From assembly GCA_036510575.1 (NCBI GenBank), contig DATCDR010000183.1, forward strand, positions 1 to 21,006: a DNA stretch of 21,006 nucleotides, read 5' to 3'. The stretch is from DATCDR01 sp036510575 (GTDB taxonomy: Bacteria; Actinomycetota; Acidimicrobiia; Acidimicrobiales; Bog-793). Every line of letters starts with the position of its first letter. Within the stretch, counting starts at the first letter, position 1. A program made the translations under genes and the position numbers. The notes under the pieces are model-generated. The model had not been told where the DNA came from and searched no databases. It was given only the letters and a program-made list of their open reading frames with translations. This document shows positions 1 through 7,735 of this stretch, piece by piece.

Positions 1-203
1 AACCGACCGGCGGGATCTCGACAAAGTCCGTACGCGCCAAGGCGGACGCGGGGTTGATCGGCCGAGGCGGGCACGCGTCAATCATGCCCGAGCAAGGTTT
101 GCCGCGGGTTGATTCGGCGCGGCGTCGCAGCACCGGTTGGCCGCACGATCTGCCGCCTAAGGACGCCACTAAAGGATTGGCGATCGGCATTACGACCCGG
201 TCT
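1..203. other. Left-edge sequence, no supported gene
   Basis: No recognisable protein or RNA is seen here. On the minus strand a reading frame starts at an ATG near 190 and stays open to the window edge (about 63 codons), so it could be the 5' end of a gene outside the window. Its translation is rich in Arg and Pro and resembles no family I know. The DinB-like homology of the neighbouring pseudogene stops at about 204, so this stretch may be foreign DNA joined to a broken gene. Confidence 0.2.
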
Positions 204-483
204 GACGGTGTCGTCGTCGGTGAGGCCGAAGAACTCCTCCGGGCTCTGTACCAGGCCGAGGTCTCGACGGGGCGTGCCGCCGACGCACTCCTCAAACCAC
301 ACCCGCTGCATCCACGTGACGTGCTTGAGCAGTGAGCAACGTCGTCGCGGACGAGACGAGGCGGCGACGGGCCTGCCCTTCGGTGAGGCCCTCGAGGGTC
401 GCTTCGAGGGCGCTGCGGTACTCCTCCACGAACGCTTCGAGCTGGGTGCGTTCGTCATCGAGCAACACTTCGAACGAACCCAT
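204..483 (-). pseudogene. DinB/DUF664 family protein, frameshifted and truncated
   Basis: Reading from the ATG at 483, the first ~50 residues (MGSFEVLLDDERTQLEAF onward, then LTEGQARRRLVSSATTLL) match the N-terminal helix of DUF664 proteins, a branch of the DinB/YfiT-like four-helix putative metalloenzymes. Homology then continues in another frame with LLKHVTWMQRVWFEE and ends at GLTDDDTV. The shift lies near 333, at a TTG-CTC-A-CTG-CTC junction, and equals one extra base or two lost bases. The remainder of the fold, about 70-75 of the usual ~165-170 residues including the C-terminal helices, is absent beyond 204. The first His of the family's metal site is kept (LLKH) but the later ones are lost. 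A product would not be functional. Family assignment rests on remembered motifs. Confidence 0.8.
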
Positions 484-1037
484 CAGCGTCTCCCATCACG
501 TCGCTGGCCGAGGACGCCGCAGCCGACGCGAGGCGCGGCCGACGGCGACGTTGACGATCCTGGTGTCAGACCTCTTGCTGCACAAGTCGGCGCAGGCTGA
601 TCAGTGCGCAGCTCGAGGTGAGTAGGACGGCGCAGTCGTAATCCTCGGCCTTGTTGGTTACGCCCGACCCATTGTTCGCTGTTGCACCTCGGTTGTCGGA
701 CCACCGAGGCAGCCGGGTACTTTCGCCAGCCATCCCAATGTGCGGTACGCCCCGACAAATTGAGCATCAGCCGAACTGCTCCGCGTCTTTCGCGGAGTGT
801 GGCGGGAGCCTTGCGACACTCTGGTTGCGAACTGGCCGAGATAGGGCCAGCAACTCGACTCGTGGGCCCGGATCCAAGGCGTCGAACGGTTGACCGGAAC
901 CCACTAGCTGATCCAGGTGGATCACTTCATGGGGACCCGGTCACGGTATCGGACGCATGTTCGCATTTGAAGATGCAAACACCTACTTCTGCAGAAGGGA
1001 GCCACCACTTGCATAAGAGTCGTCCGTCAAGTCGGCC
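484..1037. other. Gene-poor stretch with a short hairpin and a faint transposase remnant
   Basis: No intact gene is visible in these ~550 bases. The region contains the possible IS5-like tail at 566-770 and a perfect 7-bp hairpin at 779-797 (CTCCGCG, TCTTT loop, CGCGGAG) without a T tract. The rest, up to the stop codon of the zinc-ribbon gene, shows no coding pattern, RNA gene or clear repeat. Confidence 0.4.
566..770 (-). pseudogene. Possible IS5-like transposase C-terminal remnant
   Basis: One minus-strand frame reads YRTLGWLAKVPG, then, after a weak stretch, NKAEDYDCAVLLTSSCALISLRRL, ending at TGA 568-566 (split here: NKAEDYDCAVLL and TSSCALISLRRL). This resembles the C-terminus of IS5-type DDE transposases, where a W-V-V-E-R-T-x-G-W-L segment is followed by a helix ending in C-A-L-I-x-x-R-R-L. 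No catalytic residues, inverted repeats or target duplication are seen. The middle does not align well by eye, so this is a weak call. Confidence 0.3.
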
Positions 1038-2237
1038 TCAGGCGGGGCTAATCGTGAGCGGCAACCTCTTGTAGGCGCAGACGTCGCCGAAGTTGCCGTA
1101 GTTCCAGACCTCGAAGTAAAACTGCGACGAACCTGCCGTCGTAGGTGTTCCCGAGATTATTCCTGTGGCGGAATTCAATGTGAGTCCGTAAGACGCAAGC
1201 TCGTTTACTGCTGTTTGTTGCCAAGACGGCTGAACGCACCCGACCTCAGCCAGGGTTGCCGAGTATGGGACACCCACCATCGCTGTCGGCAAAGACTCGT
1301 TCGTAATTCTCGGCTGCGAAGTGTTGATCGATGTCGGAACCGTCGCGGTCGTCGTGGTCGTAGTCGATGTAGCTGCGCTCGGAGCAACGGTTGTACTCGT
1401 CGCCGTTGCTGATGTAGGTGGATTTATCGGGTACGCGACTATGGCCCCGCCAATAGTGGCAATTATCTTTCGCACCAGCGTCGAGGCCTCAGGACCAGCG
1501 GTCACGTTTACTTCGAAATCCGACTTTGGGTCCCCAACGATGGTGTCGTGATCACCAGTTGTTCCCGCCGAGGCGTCTCGAAGAGCTCGGCGAGAAGTGT
1601 CCCGGGGATTGTCATAGGTGAAGATGCCGATTGAATAGTTCTCTGATGGCGTATCGGCGAAGCAGTAGCCGTCACCCGTCAGCGTGCCCCCGGGCGGCCC
1701 GGATGTGTAGCCGCTGCAAACACCAGCCGTAACTAGCTCACCGCCGAGTGTCGCCGCGCTTGGCGGTGGCGGCGCTAATACCGGAGTCGTCGTGGTGGTC
1801 GGGGCAACGGTCGTGCTCGTGGCCTGTTGAGGTGCACTAGTTGCGCTGGTAACGGGTGGAACCGCTCCGACCGAGCCCGCCTTTGCGCTACCCGAGAGGG
1901 GCGCCTTGCCGCTGTTGACCAGCACGAGCGCGACGGTTGCTCCGGTAAGAACCAACAGAACCATCGACGCCAACAAGCGCACGCGTCGATCAGCCCGTTT
2001 AGAGCTTTCAGAATCCATCTCAGCGTCCAACGACATCGCCAAAGCGGGCTCGGTCTCGCGGAGTGTGGTCATAACCGCAATGCCAGGTGCCTCGCGTTGA
2101 CCATTTACGTTTGGAGACTCGTCTGGATCCTCGATACGAGCGGCAGGCCCCGTGCCAACAACGACAGAGGTCCCGCACGATGGACAGACCTTGCCATCGT
2201 CCTCCAACGTTGATCCGCACTGGTCGCAGAACCGCAT
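1038..2237 (-). CDS. Zinc-ribbon, single-pass membrane protein with Thr-rich linkers and Ig-like domain
   Basis: Unnamed 399-residue protein. Residues 4-21 form a zinc ribbon (C4-x2-C7 and C18-x2-C21) of the zinc_ribbon_2 type. An acidic linker follows, then a positively charged stop (KRADRRVR) and one membrane helix at about 88-107. The C-terminal ~290 residues should lie outside the cell: two Ala/Thr/Pro linkers (about 135-165 and 280-310), between them a domain with two Cys beginning CSGYTSGPP, and at the end a putative Ig (He_PIG-like) domain with the typical ASYGLTLNSATGIISGTP segment. The ATG at 2237 is preferred over the adjoining GTG at 2240 because a GGCGGAG lies just upstream; either is possible. 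Role unknown; a cell-surface or envelope sensing protein is inference. Confidence 0.8.
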   Translation of the reverse strand: MRFCDQCGSTLEDDGKVCPSCGTSVVVGTGPAARIEDPDESPNVNGQREAPGIAVMTTLRETEPALAMSLDAEMDSESSKRADRRVRLLASMVLLVLTGATVALVLVNSGKAPLSGSAKAGSVGAVPPVTSATSAPQQATSTTVAPTTTTTPVLAPPPPSAATLGGELVTAGVCSGYTSGPPGGTLTGDGYCFADTPSENYSIGIFTYDNPRDTSRRALRDASAGTTGDHDTIVGDPKSDFEVNVTAGPEASTLVRKIIATIGGAIVAYPINPPTSATATSTTVAPSAATSTTTTTTATVPTSINTSQPRITNESLPTAMVGVPYSATLAEVGCVQPSWQQTAVNELASYGLTLNSATGIISGTPTTAGSSQFYFEVWNYGNFGDVCAYKRLPLTISPA

Positions 2238-2240
2238 CAC

Positions 2241-2606
2241 TCCGCCGTTCTTACTCGTCGCAATGGACGACTCTCGTGTCGGTTACGGCAAGAATTAATG
2301 AGCGTCCACCTTCACACGACAGAGCCACATTCGGGACCGAACTTGGCCTCGTTTCGGACCACAGGGCCGCTGAACAACTAGTAACGGATCGCCGGGCGAT
2401 GCAAGCCATTCGCCGCTCACGCGACGATGTAATGAGCAACGACGACAGCAATCGAACACCAGCCCCAGTTCCCAGGCCCCAGCCCCGGTTTCCAGCCCCT
2501 TGGAGACACGTCCGCCGCGATTGACGGCGTAGTGGTGTCAGGGGCTTTGGCGCTCAACGCCGAAACCATACTCGCGCCGGCGAGACACGCACCTAATTCC
2601 CGGTCC
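2241..2606. other. Intergenic stretch between zinc-ribbon gene and broken monooxygenase
   Basis: No gene is supported. An open frame on the minus strand runs on through 2417-2606, but it is only the out-of-frame continuation of the frameshifted monooxygenase upstream. The stretch holds one imperfect tandem duplication at 2459-2497 and would carry the promoter of the zinc-ribbon gene on the minus strand, though I see no convincing -10/-35 pair. Confidence 0.4.
2459..2497. repeat. Two imperfect 19-bp tandem units
   Basis: CCAGCCCCAGTTCCCAGGC at 2459-2477 is followed after one base by CCAGCCCCGGTTTCCAGCC at 2479-2497. The two differ at three positions. No further copies are seen nearby; it looks like a local duplication in non-coding DNA. 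Confidence 0.5.
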
Positions 2607-3808
2607 CTAGAAACCTGACGACAGCCGCGCCCGGTTGTCGCGGAGGCGACGGCGAGTGGCGGATCGCAAGATGCGCCGAGCTTGGATTGGACCGAGACGA
2701 ATCTGGCCGCTGAACTGTCCCCACATGCCTGCGAAATACAGGCCCAGCGCGGCGAGATGTTTCGGAGCCCCGTGGTGGGCGAAAGGCACACCATCTGAAC
2801 GAAGCACCCCCAAATGGCCGACGAGCGGCTCGAGACCGCGCCGGTATCCGGTCGCGCAGATGACCAATTGGGCCGAAGACGGCTTCCATCTACGAGTACG
2901 ACCTCAGAGCCTTCGAGTCGCTCCACCTCGGCGACTATCTGGGTCCGACCCTTCTTCAGCGCATCGATGAAGCCGTCGTCGATGGCGGGATTGCGGAGAC
3001 GCCGGTGGAAGTTGGCGTACACGCCCTCGCGACTCCTTGGGAGGCCGAGGTGAGCGAGGTCTCCGAACAACAGCCGCTGAACGATGGTGAACTCGATGTC
3101 GGCAAGTCGATTCGGCAGGTGGTCAGCCCCGAAGACGAGCAACGGCTGGCCCGGAATGCCAAGAAGGTCACGTTTAGCGAGGTTCGGCGGGGTACGCATC
3201 GACATGGCGACGTGCGCGCCCGCCGCGATCAGATGCCCGGCGATGTCGATTCCCGAATTACCGGCGCCGACGACGAGAACCTCGCGGTCCGAGTAGGCCC
3301 GCGCGCTCCGAACCTCTGATGAGTGGATCAGCTCCGCGGCGAAGAAGGTGCGCCCTGGCCAGTCGGGGAAGACGGGAACAGCGTCCCAGCCGGTGGCGAT
3401 CACCAGGGTCCTGGCGAGGAGCGTCCCGGTCGAGGTGGTCAACCGCCACAGATCGCCCGCCTGATCGACCCGAATCAACTTCGTGTCAAAGCGGATGCGG
3501 AGCCGGTGATGTGGGGTGTACTCCTCGAGATATCGCACGAAGTCGTCCCGGGTCGGATAGCGCCCGAAGCTTCGCGGCATGCGGAGTCCCTGCAGGTTCG
3601 GCATGACGCGCCAAGAGTTCAGCCGAAGTTCCTCGTATCTCGGCCGCCAGCGCGCGCCTACGGCATCGGCGCTCTCAAGAACGACGGTTTCGAAGCTGCT
3701 GCTCTGGAGGGCCGCAGCAGCGGAGAGCCCCGTGGGGCCTGCACCAACCACGATCGCTTCGTGTTGTTCTCCATCGCAGTTTGCTGAAGCGTTTGGGTGC
3801 ACGGCCAC
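2607..3808 (-). pseudogene. Flavin-containing monooxygenase (NAD(P)/FAD), frameshifted
   Basis: From the GTG at 3808 the N-terminal ~312 residues are a clear FMO/Baeyer-Villiger-type oxygenase: FAD-binding GAGPTG (residues 22-27), an FMO-like segment ending in ELIHSSE, and a second dinucleotide motif VVGAGNSG for NADPH. At 2871-2872 the frame changes: after DGSRLR the expected motif QLVICATGYRRG is found in a different frame and continues to a natural stop at 2607. A single lost base explains it; repaired length would be about 400 residues, normal for the family. Without the shift the protein would oxygenate a nucleophilic or ketone substrate using NADPH and O2; the substrate cannot be told. 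Translation as it stands gives a missense tail of some 150 residues. It is divergent to the hydrolase gene. Sequencing error is the alternative explanation. Confidence 0.87.
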
Positions 3809-3978
3809 AAATGTCGCTCACACCACGTGATCAGGCCATCGGGGTAGCACCACCACAAGAGGGCGCGCAGCCACCATCATCTGGAAGAGATCTCCCCGCA
3901 GCGACCGCCGTTGCACCGCCCAAGGGGAGTTGCGCCGAGCCGCCCGCGTGGCTCCAGGCAGTCTTCTAATCTTCAGCT

Positions 3979-4704
3979 ATGAGCAGCTTCGATCGCAACG
4001 GCGTATCTATTCATTACGAGGAGCACGGAAGTGGCTTCCCGTTGTTGCTGCTCGCACCTGGCGGGCTCGACTCGACCATTGATTTCTGGCCACGTGCCGC
4101 TCTCAACCCGCTTGAGGCATATGCCGACGATTTCCACCTGATCGCCATGGATCAGAGAAACGCCGGCACTTCTACAGGACCGTTCGAGAGAGCCGATCCT
4201 TGGGGCGCTTTCGTCGGCGACCAGCTTGCTCTCATGGACCATCTCGGCATCGATCGCTTCTCCGTGATGGGCTGTTGTATTGGATGTTCGTACGCGCTGA
4301 AGATGTCCGAGCTGGCGCCGGAACGGCTCGTGGCGGCCGTGCTGGAGCAGCCGATCGGCGTCACGGACGAAAATCGCGACACGTGGCTGACGAATCGACG
4401 GGCCTGGGTGTCCAAGCTCGTGTCGAATCGCCCGGACCTCGACGAGGAGACCGGCGAAGCCTTCGGCGCGGCGATGTGGACCGGCGGAGAGTTCGTAGTC
4501 AGCGTCTCGCGCACATTCGTCGAGTCATGCCCGACGCCGCTCATGGTGCTCCCAGGCGTGGACATGATGCATCCCTACGACATCGGCCTCGAGGTAGGGG
4601 CCATCGCACCAGATGCCGTCACGATCGACCCATGGAAGGACCCGCCGGCGGCGCTCACAACTGCGACCAACGAGGTCAGGCAGTTCCTTCTGGATCATTC
4701 CTGA
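3979..4704 (+). CDS. Alpha/beta-fold hydrolase with Cys nucleophile position
   Basis: A 241-residue single-domain alpha/beta hydrolase. The oxyanion region reads LAPGG (26-29), strand 4 reads HLIAMDQRNAGTS (53-65), and the nucleophile elbow is G98-C99-C100-I101-G102, so cysteine 100 stands where most family members have serine. The likely acid and base are D195 and H198 in LPGVDMMHP. The cap region between about 120 and 180 is short. Cys at this place is known from dienelactone hydrolases and some other lineages, but whole-protein similarity does not identify the substrate. The ATG at 3979 starts the protein correctly (FDRNGVSIHYEEHGSG is the usual first strand pair); no strong Shine-Dalgarno is seen. 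The gene stands alone, divergent from the broken monooxygenase; a joint catabolic role is possible but unproven. Confidence 0.88.
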   Translation: MSSFDRNGVSIHYEEHGSGFPLLLLAPGGLDSTIDFWPRAALNPLEAYADDFHLIAMDQRNAGTSTGPFERADPWGAFVGDQLALMDHLGIDRFSVMGCCIGCSYALKMSELAPERLVAAVLEQPIGVTDENRDTWLTNRRAWVSKLVSNRPDLDEETGEAFGAAMWTGGEFVVSVSRTFVESCPTPLMVLPGVDMMHPYDIGLEVGAIAPDAVTIDPWKDPPAALTTATNEVRQFLLDHS

Positions 4705-4931
4705 CCTGCGTCACCGCTGATCTCCGCGCAGCAGTTCCCCCAGTGCTGCAACCGCACCTTCGTTCGTGCGGTCTCTCCTGATCGAGCGGCGCTAGCTCCA
4801 CGAAGAGGTGGCAGCAACGGGGCTTTACCTGCCAAATAGCTGCGCGTGTCATCCCGACGTCACGAGGATCAATGCGGCGACCCCTGCCGATGCAACGACA
4901 CCCCCGTTCGGGCGCTTCAGGTCACATATCC

Positions 4932-4951
4932 GCCCTGGAACAGGGCTTATT
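4932..4951 (+). terminator. Possible terminator hairpin between hydrolase and ppdK
   Basis: GCCCTG (4932-4937), GAA loop, CAGGGC (4941-4946), followed by TTATT. The stem is perfect but short and the T tract is interrupted. It lies about 230 bases after the hydrolase stop codon. Confidence 0.3.
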
Positions 4952-4979
4952 GAACGATCGGATCTGAGCGACCTAGGCT
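4950..4979 (+). promoter_or_regulatory. Possible sigma70-type promoter of ppdK
   Basis: TTGAAC at 4950-4955 and TAGGCT at 4974-4979 are separated by 18 bases. Both are near the actinobacterial housekeeping consensus (TTGACA, TANNNT). Transcription would start near 4986, giving a leader of about 70 bases. Such pairs occur by chance, so confidence is limited. Confidence 0.3.
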
Positions 4980-4987
4980 TCGCGTCT

Positions 4988-5038
4988 CGCCGATGTTCGG
5001 CGGATTTGGGGCATGCAGGTGTGGGGCAGCGAGGCCCC
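4988..5038 (+). promoter_or_regulatory. Two hairpins in the presumed ppdK leader
   Basis: First stem: CGCCGA (4988-4993), TGT loop, TCGGCG (4997-5002). Second stem: GGGGC (5023-5027), six-base loop, GCCCC (5034-5038), ending eight bases before the AGGAG ribosome binding site at 5046-5050. No riboswitch family is recognised; an effect on translation is inference only. Confidence 0.3.
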
Positions 5039-5057
5039 GTAAAGCAGGAGTGACCTA

Positions 5058-7700
5058 GTGCCGTTCGCTTACGACTTCGACTTCGCCCACGACCAACCCC
5101 CGCGACAGCTTCGGTCGCTGCTTGGTGGCAAGGGCGCGAACCTCGCCGAGATGACGGCGGTCCTCAACCTTCCCGTTCCGCACGGCTTCACGATTTCGAC
5201 CGACGCCTGTCGAGCGTACATGCGAGATGGCTGGCCAGATGGGCTGAGCGAGGAGGTCGCGTCGCATCTCGAGTTGCTCGAGGAGCGGATGGGGCGGCGG
5301 CTCGGAGACCCTGTTGACCCGCTGTTGGTGTCGGTTCGCTCCGGAGCGGAGATCTCGATGCCCGGAATGATGGACACCGTGCTCAACCTCGGACTGAACG
5401 ACTCCTCCGTCGAGGGCCTTGCCAAACAGACCGGCGATGAGCGATTCGCTCTGGACTCGTACCGACGCTTCATCCAGATGTACGCCCGCATCGTCCTCGA
5501 ACTTCCAGGAGACGGATTCGACGAAGCACTCGCGAACGCCCGGGGCCGAAGTGGAGTGCTCACGGACGCCGAGATCCCGCCCGCTGAGCTGCACGAGCTG
5601 ATCGATGCCCACAAGGCGATCGTCGAGGCAGGAATCGGTCGACCCTTCCCGAGCGATCCGATGGACCAGCTGCGTGGCGCGATCGAAGCGGTGTTCTCCT
5701 CTTGGAACAGCCCGCGCGCGAACACCTACCGGGTACGAGAGCGGATCTCACACGACCTCGGCACCGCGGTCAACGTCCAGGCGATGGTGTTCGGAAATCG
5801 CGACGAGAACTCCGGGACCGGGGTCGGCTTCACCCGCGACCCCTCGACGGGAGAGAACACCCCATATGGCGACTTTCTGGTCAACGCGCAAGGCGAAGAC
5901 GTCGTTGCAGGAATCCGAGCTACCGAGCCGCTTCGCGCACTCGGTACCAGGATGCCAAAGATCTACGAGGAGCTGCTCTCGATCTTCGCAGGGCTAGAAA
6001 AGCACTTTCGCGACATGTGCGACACCGAGTTCACCATCGAGCAGGGCAAGCTCTGGATGCTCCAAACGCGGACTGGCAAACGGACCGGGAGCGCGGCGCT
6101 CCGCATGGCGGTCGAGATGACCGAGGATCCGGTCATAGCCCTCACCCGGGAAGAGGCGGTGAATCGGGTCTCGGAGGAGCACGTCGACAGCGTCTTGCAC
6201 CCGCAGTTCGCCGGCGACGAGGTGACGGTGTGGACCAGGGGTCTCGGCGCGTCGCCAGGTGCTGCGGTTGGTGGCGTCTGCTTCACCGCCGCTCGAGCCG
6301 TCGAGCTCGCGGCTGAGGGCCGCGACGTGATCCTCGTTAGAAACGAAACATCGCCAGACGACGTCGACGGCATGCTCGCGGCACAAGGAGTCCTCACTGC
6401 GAGAGGCGGCCTCGTCAGCCACGCTGCGGTCGTCGCACGGGGATGGGGAAAGCCCGCCGTCGTCGGAGCGGACGCACTCGTGGTCACCTCGACGTCGTGT
6501 CGTGTCGGCGACGTCGAGTTGAGCGAGGGCGACGTCGTATCGATCGACGGCAGCGCGGGCACGGTCGTGCTCGGGGCGGTGCGGCTCACCCAGGCCGACC
6601 CACCTGCGGAACTGTCGATCCTTCTCGGATGGGCCGACGAGATCCGGGCCGGGCGCCTCGCGGTGCGAGCGAACGCGGATAACGGTCCAGATGCCGCGAA
6701 TGCCCGTCGGCTAGGGGCTGAAGGAATCGGACTGTGCCGCACCGAGCACATGTTCCTTGCTGATGATCGCTTGCCGATCATGCGACGGATGATCCTCGCC
6801 GAGGACGAGGTGGCTGAAGACGCCGCTTTAGAGGAGCTCCGGGTAGCCCAACGCGACGACTTCGTGGAGATCCTCGAGGTGATGGACGGCCTGCCGGTAA
6901 CGGTTCGCCTGCTCGACCCACCCCTGCACGAGTTCCTCCCCGACGTCGAGGAGCTCGCGGTAAAGGAGGCCTCGGGAACGCTCAGCGCCGAGGAGGCCAA
7001 GCTCTTCTCGGCGGCAAAGACCTGGCGCGAAGTGAACCCGATGATCGGCGTGCGCGGTGTCCGCCTCGGCGTGTTGAAGCCAGGCCTGTACGCGATGCAG
7101 GTAAAGGCGCTGATGCAGGCGGTGGTCATCCGCAAGCGTGCCGGCGGACACCCGAAGGTCGAGGTGATGATTCCACTCGTCGTCACGAGCCAGGAGCTCT
7201 CGCTAGCTCGCTCGTGGGCGCTCGAGGCGGTCGCGGAGGTCGCGGCGGACTCCCCCGAGCTCGACGCCGACGTTGAGATCGGCACGATGATTGAGACACC
7301 ACGGGCGGCACTCCGGGCGAAGGACATCGCCGAGGACGCCCAGTTCTTCTCGTTTGGCACCAACGACTTGACACAGATGACCTTCGGATTCAGCCGTGAC
7401 GACATCGAGGCGCGGATCATGCCGACGTATCTCGAGCTCGGCCTCTTGAAGGCGAACCCCTTCGATACTGTCGACATCGACGGGGTCGGCGAGCTCATCC
7501 GGATCGCGACCGAGCGGGGCAGGATGACGAACCCGTCTCTCAAGGTCGGGATCTGTGGCGAACACGGCGGCGATCCTGCCTCGATCGACTTCTTTGCCCG
7601 CCTCGGTCTCAACTACGTGAGCTGCTCTCCGTTCCGAGTCCCCGTCGCGCGACTCGCCGCCGCGCAAGCTCTCACCAAAATCGACGCGGAACGCAAGTAG
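5058..7700 (+). CDS. ppdK: Pyruvate, phosphate dikinase
   Basis: Interconverts pyruvate + ATP + Pi and phosphoenolpyruvate + AMP + PPi in the cytoplasm; in bacteria it serves gluconeogenesis or PPi-dependent glycolysis. All parts of the ~880-residue family are present in order. The N-terminal ATP-grasp domain has LLGGKGANLAEM and SVRSGAEISMPGMMDTVLNL. The swivelling domain carries the phospho-accepting H455 in GGLVSHAAVVARGWGKP. The C-terminal TIM barrel has GIGLCRTEHMF, a FGTNDLTQMTFGFSRDD motif, GICGEHGGDP and the catalytic Cys in NYVSCSPFRVP. The usual Thr two residues before the His, target of the PDRP regulatory protein in plants and some bacteria, is Val here. GTG start is fixed by AGGAG at 5046-5050, seven bases upstream. 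The TPR lipoprotein follows after about 35 bases. Confidence 0.98.
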   Translation: MPFAYDFDFAHDQPPRQLRSLLGGKGANLAEMTAVLNLPVPHGFTISTDACRAYMRDGWPDGLSEEVASHLELLEERMGRRLGDPVDPLLVSVRSGAEISMPGMMDTVLNLGLNDSSVEGLAKQTGDERFALDSYRRFIQMYARIVLELPGDGFDEALANARGRSGVLTDAEIPPAELHELIDAHKAIVEAGIGRPFPSDPMDQLRGAIEAVFSSWNSPRANTYRVRERISHDLGTAVNVQAMVFGNRDENSGTGVGFTRDPSTGENTPYGDFLVNAQGEDVVAGIRATEPLRALGTRMPKIYEELLSIFAGLEKHFRDMCDTEFTIEQGKLWMLQTRTGKRTGSAALRMAVEMTEDPVIALTREEAVNRVSEEHVDSVLHPQFAGDEVTVWTRGLGASPGAAVGGVCFTAARAVELAAEGRDVILVRNETSPDDVDGMLAAQGVLTARGGLVSHAAVVARGWGKPAVVGADALVVTSTSCRVGDVELSEGDVVSIDGSAGTVVLGAVRLTQADPPAELSILLGWADEIRAGRLAVRANADNGPDAANARRLGAEGIGLCRTEHMFLADDRLPIMRRMILAEDEVAEDAALEELRVAQRDDFVEILEVMDGLPVTVRLLDPPLHEFLPDVEELAVKEASGTLSAEEAKLFSAAKTWREVNPMIGVRGVRLGVLKPGLYAMQVKALMQAVVIRKRAGGHPKVEVMIPLVVTSQELSLARSWALEAVAEVAADSPELDADVEIGTMIETPRAALRAKDIAEDAQFFSFGTNDLTQMTFGFSRDDIEARIMPTYLELGLLKANPFDTVDIDGVGELIRIATERGRMTNPSLKVGICGEHGGDPASIDFFARLGLNYVSCSPFRVPVARLAAAQALTKIDAERK

Positions 7701-7704
7701 TAAA

Positions 7705-7717
7705 GCGGCGTAGCCGC
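7705..7717 (+). terminator. Small hairpin after ppdK
   Basis: GCGGC, GTA loop, GCCGC immediately after the ppdK stop codon. There is no T tract and the stem is only five pairs, so it may be an RNA-stabilising end, a weak attenuator, or chance in GC-rich DNA. Confidence 0.2.
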
Positions 7718-7735
7718 GCGGACAGCCTCACCTTC

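Larger units (their letters stand above)
4705..5057. other. Intergenic region upstream of ppdK
   Basis: About 350 bases without a credible gene; open frames here lack coding character. It carries a hairpin with a weak T-rich tail after the hydrolase, a possible sigma70-type promoter, and two further hairpins in the presumed ppdK leader, described separately. Confidence 0.5.

Noticed and set aside
483..767. 94-codon minus-strand frame at the left
   Set aside because: The weak transposase-like signal is in a different frame; this one shows no family features.
2417..2870. C-terminal ~150 residues of the long monooxygenase frame
   Set aside because: The true continuation is in another frame ending at 2607; this tail is missense sequence.
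4808..5053. 81-codon plus-strand frame upstream of ppdK
   Set aside because: No recognisable motif, no ribosome binding site, and it would overlap the promoter and leader of ppdK.
5963..7612. 549-codon minus-strand frame opposite ppdK
   Set aside because: Ser/Arg/Thr-rich shadow of ppdK with no motif.
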